A DNA stretch of 40,342 bases from Deltaproteobacteria bacterium (lineage in GTDB: Bacteria > Desulfobacterota > Binatia > HRBIN30). Below the pieces are notes generated by a model. The model searched no databases. It was given only the letters and a program-made list of their open reading frames with translations, and was not told the DNA's origin. The position numbers and the translations under genes were made by a program. Location of the stretch: NCBI GenBank assembly GCA_017860575.1, contig JAGDMS010000004.1, forward strand, positions 1-40,342. The letters are read 5' to 3'. Every line of letters begins with the position of its first letter. Positions within the stretch are counted from its first letter, which is position 1. Below are positions 28,239-36,682 of the stretch, piece by piece.

Positions 28239-28991
28239 CTAACGGAACAGATCGAACTCAGCGGCGCGGATGAGGTGCCGGCCGCTACCCTCAGCCGGGG
28301 TGAAGTCGTACCCGCGGACCAGTGCGGCGGGGATGCCATCCCCTTTGCGCATGACGAGACCAGCGGCGGCGGCCAGGGCGTCGGCCTGCGCCATCACGGT
28401 GTGATGCAGTTCACGGCCGTTCAGGTCGTGTTGCCCGCGCAGGTCGAGAATGCCGTTCATGCCGGCGACACCGATGGCGAAATCGACTAAGCCCTCACGC
28501 CACGGGCGACCAAACGTGTCGGTGATCAACACGGCGACGCCTCCGCGCGCCCGCCGCTCGAAGGCCGCGCGCAGGCGCTGTGCTGAGGCGTCGGGGTCCA
28601 ACGGCAGGAGCACGACGGCGTGCGGTGCCAGGCTGTTCGACTCGTCGACTCCGGCGTTCGCGCAAATCCAGCCGGGGCCCGTTTCGGTAATGAGGTGTCC
28701 GCGGTCCATTCTCACGATGCGGCGCGTTTCCCGCAGCACAACCTCGACGATGCGAGGGTCCTTGCCAGTCGTTTGCGCGGCGAGCGTGCGCGCGAAGGTC
28801 GATGGCGTGACGCTGTTGAGATCGACGATGCGTCCTTCCGCCTTTGACACGACCTTCTGGCAGACGACGACAATGTCGCCCGCGCCAAGGGTCAATCCGG
28901 CGGCGTCCAAGGAAGACAACAGCAGCGCCGCAAGGTCGTTCCCAGGCTGAATGCTCGGCACGCCAGGGATCGGGGTGATCGAGATGGTCAT
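28239..28991 (-). CDS. cofE: Coenzyme F420-0:L-glutamate ligase, single-domain CofE
   Basis: GDIVVVCQKVVSKAEGRIVDL..., ICANAGVDESNS, LITDTFGRPWREGLVDFAIGVAGMNGILDLRG; no C-terminal nitroreductase domain. Confidence 0.94.
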   Translation of the reverse strand: MTISITPIPGVPSIQPGNDLAALLLSSLDAAGLTLGAGDIVVVCQKVVSKAEGRIVDLNSVTPSTFARTLAAQTTGKDPRIVEVVLRETRRIVRMDRGHLITETGPGWICANAGVDESNSLAPHAVVLLPLDPDASAQRLRAAFERRARGGVAVLITDTFGRPWREGLVDFAIGVAGMNGILDLRGQHDLNGRELHHTVMAQADALAAAAGLVMRKGDGIPAALVRGYDFTPAEGSGRHLIRAAEFDLFR

Positions 28992-29932
28992 TGGCGGAGT
29001 TCGGAAAGGACGGTGGCCGCCAATCGCCGCGACGCTGCCGCATTGGTCATAAGGGTGTCGGTGACGACCGGACGCAGGCCCAGTGCGGCGATGCGCGGCG
29101 CGAGTGCGGCGTCACGCTGGTCGATGACGAAGAGGTCGGCCAGGTTCCGGTACAGCCGGGCCACGCCCACGGGCGAGACCTCGTGGCCAAGCCCGGTGAG
29201 CATGTGATGCAAGGGGCCCTTTACCGGGGCGCCGGCGATGATCGGACTGACGGCGGCGATGCGGGCGCGGCGGGCGGTCAGGACCGCGCGCATGCTGGGA
29301 AGGGCGAGGATCGGTCCGATGCTGACGAGTGGATTGCTCGGGGGGATGATGACATTGGTGGCCTGCCGGAGCGCCCGCAGGGCGGCGGGGACCGGGCGGG
29401 CCGCCCGGGCGCCACGGAAGCGGATGCCGGTGACGCGGCCGCGGCCGCCACCGTGGACGAGATAGCGTTGGAAGGGCAGGGAACCACGCTCCGCGACTTC
29501 GACGACCGTGCGAACGGGGGCGTCGCACATCGGCAGGATCGTGGCGCGCACGCCATACGCACGCGCGATGGCCGCGGTCACCGCCGTCAGCGTCTGACCG
29601 CGGTGCAGCGCGTCGGTGCGGAAGATGTGTGTCGCCAGGTCCTGGTCGCCCAGGCGGAACCAGGTTTCATCGTAGAAGCGCGCCAACGTCGTCAAGGAGG
29701 TGAAGCGGTCGCCCCGAATCCCCCAGCCGGGCAGCGCGTTGACCACGCCCGCCAATGTGTAGATCACCGTATCCACATCCGGCGACACGTGTAACCCAAA
29801 GAAGGTCTCGTCGTCGCCGGTGTTGACGATGACGGTGAGGTTCCGCGGATCAAGAAGCGAACTGAGGCCCCGTAGAAAGCGCGCCGCGCCCACTCCGCCA
29901 GCCAGTACCGTCACTCGCTCCGTGCGCTTCAT
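28988..29932 (-). CDS. cofD: 2-phospho-L-lactate (or PEP) transferase CofD/FbiA
   Basis: VTVLAGGVGAARFLRGLSSL..., NTGDDETFFGLHVSPDVDTVIYTLAG, IIPPSNPLVSIGPIL. Confidence 0.94.
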   Translation of the reverse strand: MKRTERVTVLAGGVGAARFLRGLSSLLDPRNLTVIVNTGDDETFFGLHVSPDVDTVIYTLAGVVNALPGWGIRGDRFTSLTTLARFYDETWFRLGDQDLATHIFRTDALHRGQTLTAVTAAIARAYGVRATILPMCDAPVRTVVEVAERGSLPFQRYLVHGGGRGRVTGIRFRGARAARPVPAALRALRQATNVIIPPSNPLVSIGPILALPSMRAVLTARRARIAAVSPIIAGAPVKGPLHHMLTGLGHEVSPVGVARLYRNLADLFVIDQRDAALAPRIAALGLRPVVTDTLMTNAAASRRLAATVLSELRQ

Positions 29933-31094
29933 GTCCCGAGACCTTGCCATATGTCGTTGTCCGCTGTTGCGGGATGCGGCCGGCGGCTTCGATGAGCGCG
30001 CGGATGCGCTCCGCCGGCAGATACTCGCCCGCGTCGGCGCCTGCCGATTTGGAAATTTGTTCCTCCATCAGCGTCCCACCGAAGTCATTGCAGCCGGTAT
30101 GCAAACTCAATTTTGCCAACTCCGTGCCGAGCTTGACCCACGAGGTTTGGATATTGTCGATCGCCCCCCGCAGCATCAGGCGCGAGACTGCGTACAGCCG
30201 CAGGTCGATGTGGCCTTGCGGTGTGGGGGTGACGAGGCCCTTCCGGTACAGCGTCGTGTACGTGTGAATGAACCGCAGCGGCACGAACTCCGTGAAGCCG
30301 CCGGTGTCCCGCTGGATGGAGCGCAGGAGCTCGATGTGACGGACGATGTGCTCGGGCTTTTCGACGTGGCCGTACATGAGAGTGGATGTCGTCGGGACGC
30401 CGAGGCGATGGGCCGTGGTGATGATTTCGACCCAGGTGCGCACGTCCACCTTCTTGTGGCTGAGGATTTCGCGCACCTCATCATCGAGGATTTCAGCCGC
30501 CGTGCCGGGGATGGTATCGAGACCGGCGTCCTTGAGCATGCAGATATAGTCCCCATAGTTCATGCCGGTCCGCCGGGCGCCATACATGATCTCCATCGGT
30601 GAAAAGGCGTGGATGTGCATGGCGGGGAAGCGGGATTTGATCGCGCGGAGAAGGTCGCGGTAGTGGAAGGCGTCCATTTCCGGGTTGATGCCGCCCTGCA
30701 TGCAGACTTCGGTCGCGCCGCGATCCACCGCCTCCTGGACCTTGTCGAGCACCTGCGCGATATCATCCGTGTGGGCCTCCGCGTCGTTGCGGTGGTGGGC
30801 GAAGGCGCAAAACTGGCAGCCAACGAAACACACGTTGGTGAAGTTGATGTTGCGATTGACGATGTAGGTCACCACGGGGCCGATATCGACGGCGCGGACG
30901 AAGTCGGCCGTGCGCAGCAGGGCGAGGAGGTCATGCCCCTCCGTGTGCAGCAGCCGGACCCCGTCTTCGAAGGTGAGCTCGCGGGCGGCGAGCGCGCGCT
31001 CGAGGCTGGCGGCAACGTCGAGTTGCGCCGCGGCAATCAGCGCCTCGAGCGGGCGGCTGTCACTGAGCAGGTCGGGGAGATGCTCTCTCAACAT
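29850..31094 (-). CDS. cofH: FO synthase subunit 2 (radical SAM CofH)
   Basis: NRNINFTNVCFVGCQFCAF radical SAM motif, VCMQGGINPEMDAFHY, ITTAHRLGVPTTSTLMYGHVE; 83-nt overlap with cofD. Confidence 0.94.
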   Translation of the reverse strand: MLREHLPDLLSDSRPLEALIAAAQLDVAASLERALAARELTFEDGVRLLHTEGHDLLALLRTADFVRAVDIGPVVTYIVNRNINFTNVCFVGCQFCAFAHHRNDAEAHTDDIAQVLDKVQEAVDRGATEVCMQGGINPEMDAFHYRDLLRAIKSRFPAMHIHAFSPMEIMYGARRTGMNYGDYICMLKDAGLDTIPGTAAEILDDEVREILSHKKVDVRTWVEIITTAHRLGVPTTSTLMYGHVEKPEHIVRHIELLRSIQRDTGGFTEFVPLRFIHTYTTLYRKGLVTPTPQGHIDLRLYAVSRLMLRGAIDNIQTSWVKLGTELAKLSLHTGCNDFGGTLMEEQISKSAGADAGEYLPAERIRALIEAAGRIPQQRTTTYGKVSGHEAHGASDGTGWRSGRGALSTGPQFAS

Positions 31095-32299
31095 AACGCT
31101 CCTCCTCTAATGGCAGCATGCTGCGAGATCGCAACATGCATGGACGGCTCGAGAAAGCCGGGTCGCCCGATGTACTCCGTGTAGATCGGCAGGCGGGCTT
31201 CGAGCTGGAACCCTTCTTGGGCGCACGTGTCGGCCAGCGCGGAGACGTGCGGCCACGGCGCCTCGGGGTTGACGTAGTCGGGAGTCAGTGGAGAAATGCC
31301 CCCCCAGTCATTGATGCCGGCCGCCAGAAACAAGCGGTGATCGTACGGGCTGAGGTTGGGTGGCGCCTGGATGTTCATATCGCCCAACAGCAGGCGGGCC
31401 ACGGCAATGGTCTGGGCGATGTCGAGACTTTCCGGTTCCGGTGCTCCCGCCATCTTGGTGGTGGGCTTGGCGCGGAAGTTTTGAATGATCACTTCCTGTA
31501 TGTGTCCGTAGCACGTGTGCAGATCGCGGATCGCGGCGAGGCTGGCGACCCGCTCCGCCCGCGTTTCGCCGATGCCCAACAGGATGCCGGTGGTGAAGGG
31601 GATCTGCAATTCGCCCGCCTCGCGCAGCATCTGGAGACGTCGTTGCGGGTCCTTGTCGGGCGCGTGGAAATGCGCCTCGCCCTTGCGGCGTAGCCGCGGG
31701 CTGATGTTCTCGAGCATCAGTCCCATGCTCACGTTGACCGGCTTCAATCCCGTCATTTCCTCCCGGCTCATGACTCCCGCGTTGGTGTGCGGCAACAACC
31801 CTTCGTCCAAGGCGATTTCACACGCCTGGTGTACATACCCAATCGTGGTGGCGTGGCCAAGCGCCTGCAGTGTTTCACGGTAGGCACGAAAGGCTCGCTC
31901 CGGTTTGTCGCCGAGGCACATCAGCGCCTCGATGCAGCCCTGGGCGCGGCCGCTGCGGCAGCAGCCGCGGATCTCCTCCGGGCGCATCGTCCAGGCGTGC
32001 GGATCGTCGGGGTCGCTGCGAAACGTGCAATACGAGCAGCGGTCGCGGCAGAGATTGGTAACCGGCAGGAACACCTTCGGGGAATAGGTGACCACCGTGC
32101 CCTTCAGACGGGAACGCAGGTGTCCAGCCACCGCCAAAATGGCGCTGACGTCGTCTGGCGCGTCGGCTTCGATCAATATGCAGGCGTCAGCCTCGCGGAT
32201 GCGGATGCCCTCCAACGCTTGGTCCAGGAGGGCGCGGACGTCGGGGCGCGCACGGCGCAGGTATTCCGGAGCCATCGAGCCATCGACGATGCACGGCAT
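31088..32299 (-). CDS. cofG: FO synthase subunit 1 (radical SAM CofG)
   Basis: VFLPVTNLCRDRCSYCTFRSDP radical SAM motif, IQEVIIQNFRAKPTTKMAGAPEP, LFLAAGINDWGGISPLTPDYVNPEAPWP. Confidence 0.95.
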   Translation of the reverse strand: MPCIVDGSMAPEYLRRARPDVRALLDQALEGIRIREADACILIEADAPDDVSAILAVAGHLRSRLKGTVVTYSPKVFLPVTNLCRDRCSYCTFRSDPDDPHAWTMRPEEIRGCCRSGRAQGCIEALMCLGDKPERAFRAYRETLQALGHATTIGYVHQACEIALDEGLLPHTNAGVMSREEMTGLKPVNVSMGLMLENISPRLRRKGEAHFHAPDKDPQRRLQMLREAGELQIPFTTGILLGIGETRAERVASLAAIRDLHTCYGHIQEVIIQNFRAKPTTKMAGAPEPESLDIAQTIAVARLLLGDMNIQAPPNLSPYDHRLFLAAGINDWGGISPLTPDYVNPEAPWPHVSALADTCAQEGFQLEARLPIYTEYIGRPGFLEPSMHVAISQHAAIRGGALC

Positions 32300-32437
32300 G
32301 AAATTTAGCTACCACAAACATCTGTGCTGAAATAGAGGGCGTGCGAAGGAATCTGGGTGCAGCGCTGCATCGCTCGGTCAAGAGGGGAAGTCCCGCGCCC
32401 CGCGGCGACCACGCACAGCAGGGACGAGTGGCGCAGG

Positions 32438-33121
32438 TCAACTGTGCGCGACGACGAACTCGCGCCGCACACGCAACGCCAGCAGGCCGTCCGCCTCGCG
32501 GTTCTCCTGAAGAAACTTGGCTACCGTTCCAAATTCGGACGGGTCGAAGATCTCAGCGCAGCGGTCCACCAGTTCCTGATAGGTCTCGTCGGGCATCGGC
32601 GCGATACTGACCGCCGGATCGTCGGCGTCGTCGAACGCGACGGACAGGTCGTCGGGGCGAACGTGGCTGATGACCTCGTGAACGAGCGAGACGAAGCGGT
32701 CGAGTGTCGTGAGGCGCAGGGCGTGCGGTTGAAACGTGCGATCGAGGCCACGGCGTAGGTCGTAGTCGTCGATCAATACCCTGGCGCTCGCCAGGTGCAG
32801 TGCCCCCGGCGCGAAGCGGTACGTACGCGGCTCGTCAATCGAGGTGCGGCTGCTGACCACCACGTAGGTCTGCTGGCCGTCGGTGGCTTCGAACGTAATG
32901 GCGGCCATCGGATCCCACAGCGGATGGTCGGACGAGGCTTCGGCACCGTGGCGTCGGAACCAGGCCAGCTGGTGCGTCTGGTGCTCGCCGATAAATTGCC
33001 CGAACGCGACGAGCGACTCGTTGGTTGCGTCGTCCGGCGGATTGGCCGCGGCGCAGACCGCTGGATGCAGCAGCCCGCAGTCACGACAGGCAACGAACAG
33101 CATGTTTCCCCCGGTGACCAT
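32438..33121 (-). CDS. Conserved hypothetical protein
   Basis: 227 aa intact ORF with bacterial-looking composition, adjoining the REC-HK gene; start may be MLFVACRDCG (about 33103). No domain recognised. Confidence 0.65.
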   Translation of the reverse strand: MVTGGNMLFVACRDCGLLHPAVCAAANPPDDATNESLVAFGQFIGEHQTHQLAWFRRHGAEASSDHPLWDPMAAITFEATDGQQTYVVVSSRTSIDEPRTYRFAPGALHLASARVLIDDYDLRRGLDRTFQPHALRLTTLDRFVSLVHEVISHVRPDDLSVAFDDADDPAVSIAPMPDETYQELVDRCAEIFDPSEFGTVAKFLQENREADGLLALRVRREFVVAHS

Positions 33122-34224
33122 CAGTGCAGGAATGCGTTTGGACTGCCCGGCCGGGTTGGGATGGTTAACGTGACCCGGGTGCCGCGACCGCGTTCGCTAG
33201 CCACGTGTAATTGGCCGCCCATCAACTCCGTCAACCGCGTTGCGATGCGCAAACCCAAGCCAAGGCCTCGGTAGCGGCGCCGCGAGGAGGGATCCGCCTG
33301 GGACAGTCCCTCCATCACCCGGGAAATTTCGTCATGATCCATGCCGATGCCGGTGTCGGCAATTTCAATCTCGATGGCGGTGGTATGCGGCGCCCGCCGC
33401 GCCGCGATCGAGATCATGCCGCTCTGAGTGAACTTCACGGCATTGTCGAGCAGGGCCCAGAGGACCCGTTCCAGCTTCTCGGTGTCGGCGACCACGCTCA
33501 GGTCGGCAAGCGCGATGTCCACGCCCAGGAGCAAACCCTTTTCGGCGGCAGCCGGCTGAAACTTGTCGGCTGCGTGCCGGACGATCTCAGCGAGATCGGT
33601 GCGCTCCAAGTTGAGGGTCACGTCGCCGGAGTCGATGGCGGTGAGCAGCAACACGCTTTCCACCAGCGAGAGCAGTTCGGCGGAATTGGCCTGGATCCGC
33701 TCCAGGGCGCTGCGTTGATCCTCGTCCACCACCTTCTCGAGCTCTTCGGCGAGGATGGCGCTGTATCCGATGATCGCGCTCAAGGGGGTGCGCAACTCGT
33801 GCGACAGGTTTGCCAGGAAATCCTCCTTCATGCGGCGCGTGCGCTGGTTCGCCCGCCGCCGTGCCACCGCGCGGCGCACCAGATCGGAGATCTGCGGGAC
33901 GTCGAACGGCTTGGAAACATAGTCGAACACGCCCTGGCGCAGTCCGCGGATGGCGGAGTCGAGCGAACTGTACCCGGTGACGATGATCACCTCGACGTCA
34001 GGGTCGAAGGCCTTGATGTGCTCCATCACTTCCACGCCCGACATCACCGGCATACGGAGGTCCAACGTCACGACGTCGATGGGGGTTGAGCGGATGATGT
34101 CGAGCGCTTGCGGGCCGCTGCTCGCAGTGAAGACGTTGTAGGACGGCTTGAAAATCATTCGGAGTGATTCCGCCGGTCCCCGTTCGTCGTCGACGATCAG
34201 GAGGGATGCACGCTCTTCAACCAT
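33121..34224 (-). CDS. REC-HisKA-HATPase hybrid histidine kinase
   Basis: LLIVDDERGPAES...VVTLDLRMPVMSG receiver; FLANLSHELRTPLSAIIGYS H-box; ALLDNAVKFTQSG, ADTGIGMD, GLGLGLRIATRL. Confidence 0.94.
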   Translation of the reverse strand: MVEERASLLIVDDERGPAESLRMIFKPSYNVFTASSGPQALDIIRSTPIDVVTLDLRMPVMSGVEVMEHIKAFDPDVEVIIVTGYSSLDSAIRGLRQGVFDYVSKPFDVPQISDLVRRAVARRRANQRTRRMKEDFLANLSHELRTPLSAIIGYSAILAEELEKVVDEDQRSALERIQANSAELLSLVESVLLLTAIDSGDVTLNLERTDLAEIVRHAADKFQPAAAEKGLLLGVDIALADLSVVADTEKLERVLWALLDNAVKFTQSGMISIAARRAPHTTAIEIEIADTGIGMDHDEISRVMEGLSQADPSSRRRYRGLGLGLRIATRLTELMGGQLHVASERGRGTRVTLTIPTRPGSPNAFLH

Positions 34225-34259
34225 TCCACCTCACCTCGCATTAGGTTCCAGCGGTAACG

Positions 34260-34275
34260 AGCACGGACAATGCCA
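34260..34275 (-). promoter_or_regulatory. Candidate sigma-54 promoter for the REC-HK gene
   Basis: Minus strand TGGCATTGTCCGTGCT: GG and GC separated by 10 nt, about 36 nt upstream of ATG 34224. Confidence 0.35.
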
Positions 34276-34582
34276 GCGCTCACCGGGAGCTAGAAGGTGG
34301 CTTAGAACAATATTGTAAGTTATTGATATGGCAATGCTTTAGGTGCGTTGACGGCGACCGTGTGACGTCCGGGACTGGGGTGCTGGACGACTTGCCGTGC
34401 ACAAATTTGAACGCTGTGGCAATGAAATGGCGGGACCAAGGGTGCGATCGCTCATCGCGCTGCCATGCGTCTCGAGGACGCGACCGAGGCTTTGGCGGTT
34501 CCTGCGATCCGCTGCGTGCCTCGGAGAATTCCGAGGTGGTCGGCACGGCCGCGCAGCTGAGTGGCCGAAGGGTAGGGGTCAG

Positions 34583-34642
34583 TCGGCGCTGGCGATGCCC
34601 AGCTTGTCCATGATGCAATCGAGGCGCTGTGCGTTCGGTAGG
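34583..34642 (-). repeat. Copy 1 of duplicated C-terminal coding tag (...NAQRLDCIMDKLGIASAD*)
   Basis: Roughly 60 bp similar to 36421-36480, in the same orientation, with an in-frame stop in both. Confidence 0.75.
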
Positions 34643-34870
34643 GTTAGCGCAGTATGAAAAATCATGGAACTTCTCGCTTGGTGGGTCCGCTCAATTCGCC
34701 TGGGCGTGCGGCGGCAGTGGCGTGGCTCAAAGCCGTGCGAGAAGGTCCAAAAGCCACAGCCCAAACCGGGCACAGCGCGCTAGGAGCGATGAATGGGGGG
34801 CGATAAGGGCAGGGTCGCTATCCACTGCACGCCCCCCAGGCGACAGGGCCATCTCGTCGCGCTGGGAAGC

Positions 34871-35362
34871 CTACGCTGGTCTGCACTCCGGGAGCGCACA
34901 GATATCGCCATTGTTCAACACCTGCCCCTCAGTGCAAGGATTGAGAGAGGGCGGGTCCTCACAAGTGAATTCGATGGAGATAATTCGAATCGGGTTCGGA
35001 CAGTTACTCTGCAAATACTGCGGTGCACCGGGATCAAACGGGCTGACGGTTTGCTTCCCGCAGTCGGCATCCTTGATCGTAATGGTGTTGCCGTTCGCGT
35101 ATGCGAGGCCTGCCAGCGCGGTCAGCGCAGCCACCAACGCGACCTTGCCGACTGCCCCTGCGCGTGTACGCCGCAGGAGATGTGCACCACCGCCCGCAAG
35201 CATGACACCCAGCAGGACCATCATGGGTATGCTCATGGCAGGTGCAGGCACATACGGAGCAGTCGTCACAGTGCCGATGAACTCGGCATATGCAACCGTC
35301 GCGAGTGGCCCCACCAGCGTCGCCAGGCCACCGACGATCTGAAGCAATCTGCGCGGCATCAT
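34871..35362 (-). CDS. Probable midcut-by-XrtH-type protein (internal exosortase signal)
   Basis: MMPRRLLQIVGGLATLVGPLATVAYA signal, internal PAPAMSIPMMVLLGVMLAGGGAHLLRRTRAG sorting-like segment, second TM, then Cys-containing C-terminal domain NGNTITIKDADCGKQTV.... Confidence 0.5.
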   Translation of the reverse strand: MMPRRLLQIVGGLATLVGPLATVAYAEFIGTVTTAPYVPAPAMSIPMMVLLGVMLAGGGAHLLRRTRAGAVGKVALVAALTALAGLAYANGNTITIKDADCGKQTVSPFDPGAPQYLQSNCPNPIRIISIEFTCEDPPSLNPCTEGQVLNNGDICALPECRPA

Positions 35363-35496
35363 GGACAAGCCCTCCCTCCTCATCAACGGGGTGCGCTCCC
35401 GGCCACGCATTGTCTAGCGCAAAAGCGGTTCGGATCAAAGAGCACTGGCCCGCGCACCCGTTCGGCGACTCTGTGGTTGCAGGCACGGGGGCGGCG

Positions 35497-35723
35497 ATGA
35501 CGACGGCAGCGAGGCGCCGCGCGGCACAGGCGGCGTTGATGAGCATTCTCGTGCCGATCGCCGACCCCAAGGTGTGTGGGCGGTTCTTCGAGTGGGCGAC
35601 GTGGGACACGTGGAAGGTGCTTCTCGCAAGGTGTTCGGGCTCCCGATGACCCCGGAGATGCTGGCGCTCTGGCAGAAGTACACCGGCCGCACGCAGGCGC
35701 CGGGCGCTGCCGTAACTCAGTGA
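35497..35723 (+). pseudogene. Frameshifted N-terminal remnant of a phage terminase large subunit-like gene
   Basis: Frame 1 MTTAARRRAAQAALMSILVPIADPKVCGRFFEWATWDTWKVLLA, continuing in another frame from about 35620 as KVFGLPMTPEMLALWQKYTGRTQAPGAAVTQ*; together resembles a TerL N-terminus. Confidence 0.5.
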
Positions 35724-35750
35724 GTGATGGTCTGCATCGCATGGCGAGGT

Positions 35751-35798
35751 CTTTAGCCGGCTTTAGCCGGAGGCGAACCCACCGCCTTCAGGCGGTGG
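35751..35798. repeat. 10-bp tandem duplication followed by perfect 8-bp stem hairpin
   Basis: CTTTAGCCGG x2 (35751-35770), then CCACCGCC-TTCA-GGCGGTGG (35779-35798). Confidence 0.7.
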
Positions 35799-35802
35799 AG
35801 CC

Positions 35803-36000
35803 TCAGTGCAACGTCGGGTCCGGATCAGGGATGGGCTTGCCCACGTCGGAGAGCACAATCCAGGCAGCGAGACAGCGCACGCAGTGGCGATGCCAGTGCG
35901 TCCCGTCGAGACCAGTGCAGTCGGGGGCCGGTTCTGCCGGGCCGCAGCGCTCCATCAGCGAGTAGCGATAGCCACAGGTAGGGCAGGGCAGGGCGGCCAT
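35803..36000 (-). CDS. Small zinc-ribbon-like hypothetical protein
   Basis: MAALPCPTCGYRYSLMERCGPAEPAPDCTGLDGTHWHRHCVRCLAAWIVL..., CxxC...HxxHCVRC pattern. Confidence 0.5.
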   Translation of the reverse strand: MAALPCPTCGYRYSLMERCGPAEPAPDCTGLDGTHWHRHCVRCLAAWIVLSDVGKPIPDPDPTLH

Positions 36001-36007
36001 GACAGCG

Positions 36008-36187
36008 TTACCGGCAGGCCTTCGAGGGCTTCCAGGGGCTCGGCTGATCGAGCCCCTGTGTCAGCACATGCTCCGCCGACCCGAGCAGCAGGAACGGCAC
36101 CGCCAACGGCAGCAGCACAACAGCGAGCGCCAGGCGCCCGCCCCACACCCCTTCAACCACCCACCGCTTGCGTTCCACGCACTTCAT
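36008..36187 (-). CDS. Small single-TM protein, phage-like
   Basis: 59-aa ORF under the track cutoff: MKCVERKRWVVEGVWGGRLALAVVLLPLAVPFLLLGSAEHVLTQGLDQPSPWKPSKACR*, same strand and adjacent to the 35803-36000 ORF. Confidence 0.35.
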   Translation of the reverse strand: MKCVERKRWVVEGVWGGRLALAVVLLPLAVPFLLLGSAEHVLTQGLDQPSPWKPSKACR

Positions 36188-36420
36188 GCCGCACTCCCAT
36201 ACCGGCCGCCACAGCGGGCACGACCGGGGCCCGAATCAACAGAACGTTAACGGCACGAAGCGCGGCAGGCGGTAGCGCACTGCACGCACAGCGACCTCGA
36301 ACAGGGTGTTTCGAATGCTCAACGTCATGGTTCCACGCTACACCCTGCGCGCGTTCAAACAAGTGGGGGGGCACGTGGCGTAACGCAGCGCTAGCTGATT
36401 GTCTCCGGAGGATGACCTAC

Positions 36421-36480
36421 TCGGCGCTGGCAATTCCCAGCTTGTCCATGATGCAATCGACGTGTTGCCTGTTCGCTGGG
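36421..36480 (-). repeat. Copy 2 of duplicated C-terminal coding tag (...PANRQHVDCIMDKLGIASAE*)
   Basis: See copy 1; stop TAG at 36418-36420. Confidence 0.75.
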
Positions 36481-36576
36481 TGCGGGCCAGTTCGGGAAAT
36501 CAAGGCGATTCCGGGGGCGGAGGTGGGCCAAGGTTACCTCTGGCGAGTGGGAATGGTAGACTCACGGTAGCAAGAA

Positions 36577-36639
36577 TTGACCAGTTCGCCGCGGCTAGGC
36601 TGATCACCGAAAACCCGGCACCACACCGGGCCGCCGCGG
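36577..36639 (+). repeat. 63-bp direct repeat, copy A, in the leader of the dockerin/DUF1566 gene
   Basis: TTGACCAGTTCGCCGCGGCTAGGCTGATCACCGAAAACCCGGCACCACACCGGGCCGCCGCGG, identical to 37521-37583. Confidence 0.97.
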
Positions 36640-36682
36640 GGATTCTCTCCGTGCGGAGCGCAATTCAACCGAGGAGGGTGAA

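Noticed and set aside
34664-34783. 39-aa ORF MELLAWWVRSIRLGVRRQWRGSKPCEKVQKPQPKPGTAR
   Set aside because: Very short and basic, no SD, no supporting context.
36541-36640. tRNA-Leu-like stretch GTGGGAATGGTAGACTCACGG before repeat A
   Set aside because: No matching acceptor stem, anticodon arm or T-loop GTTCRA in the right place.
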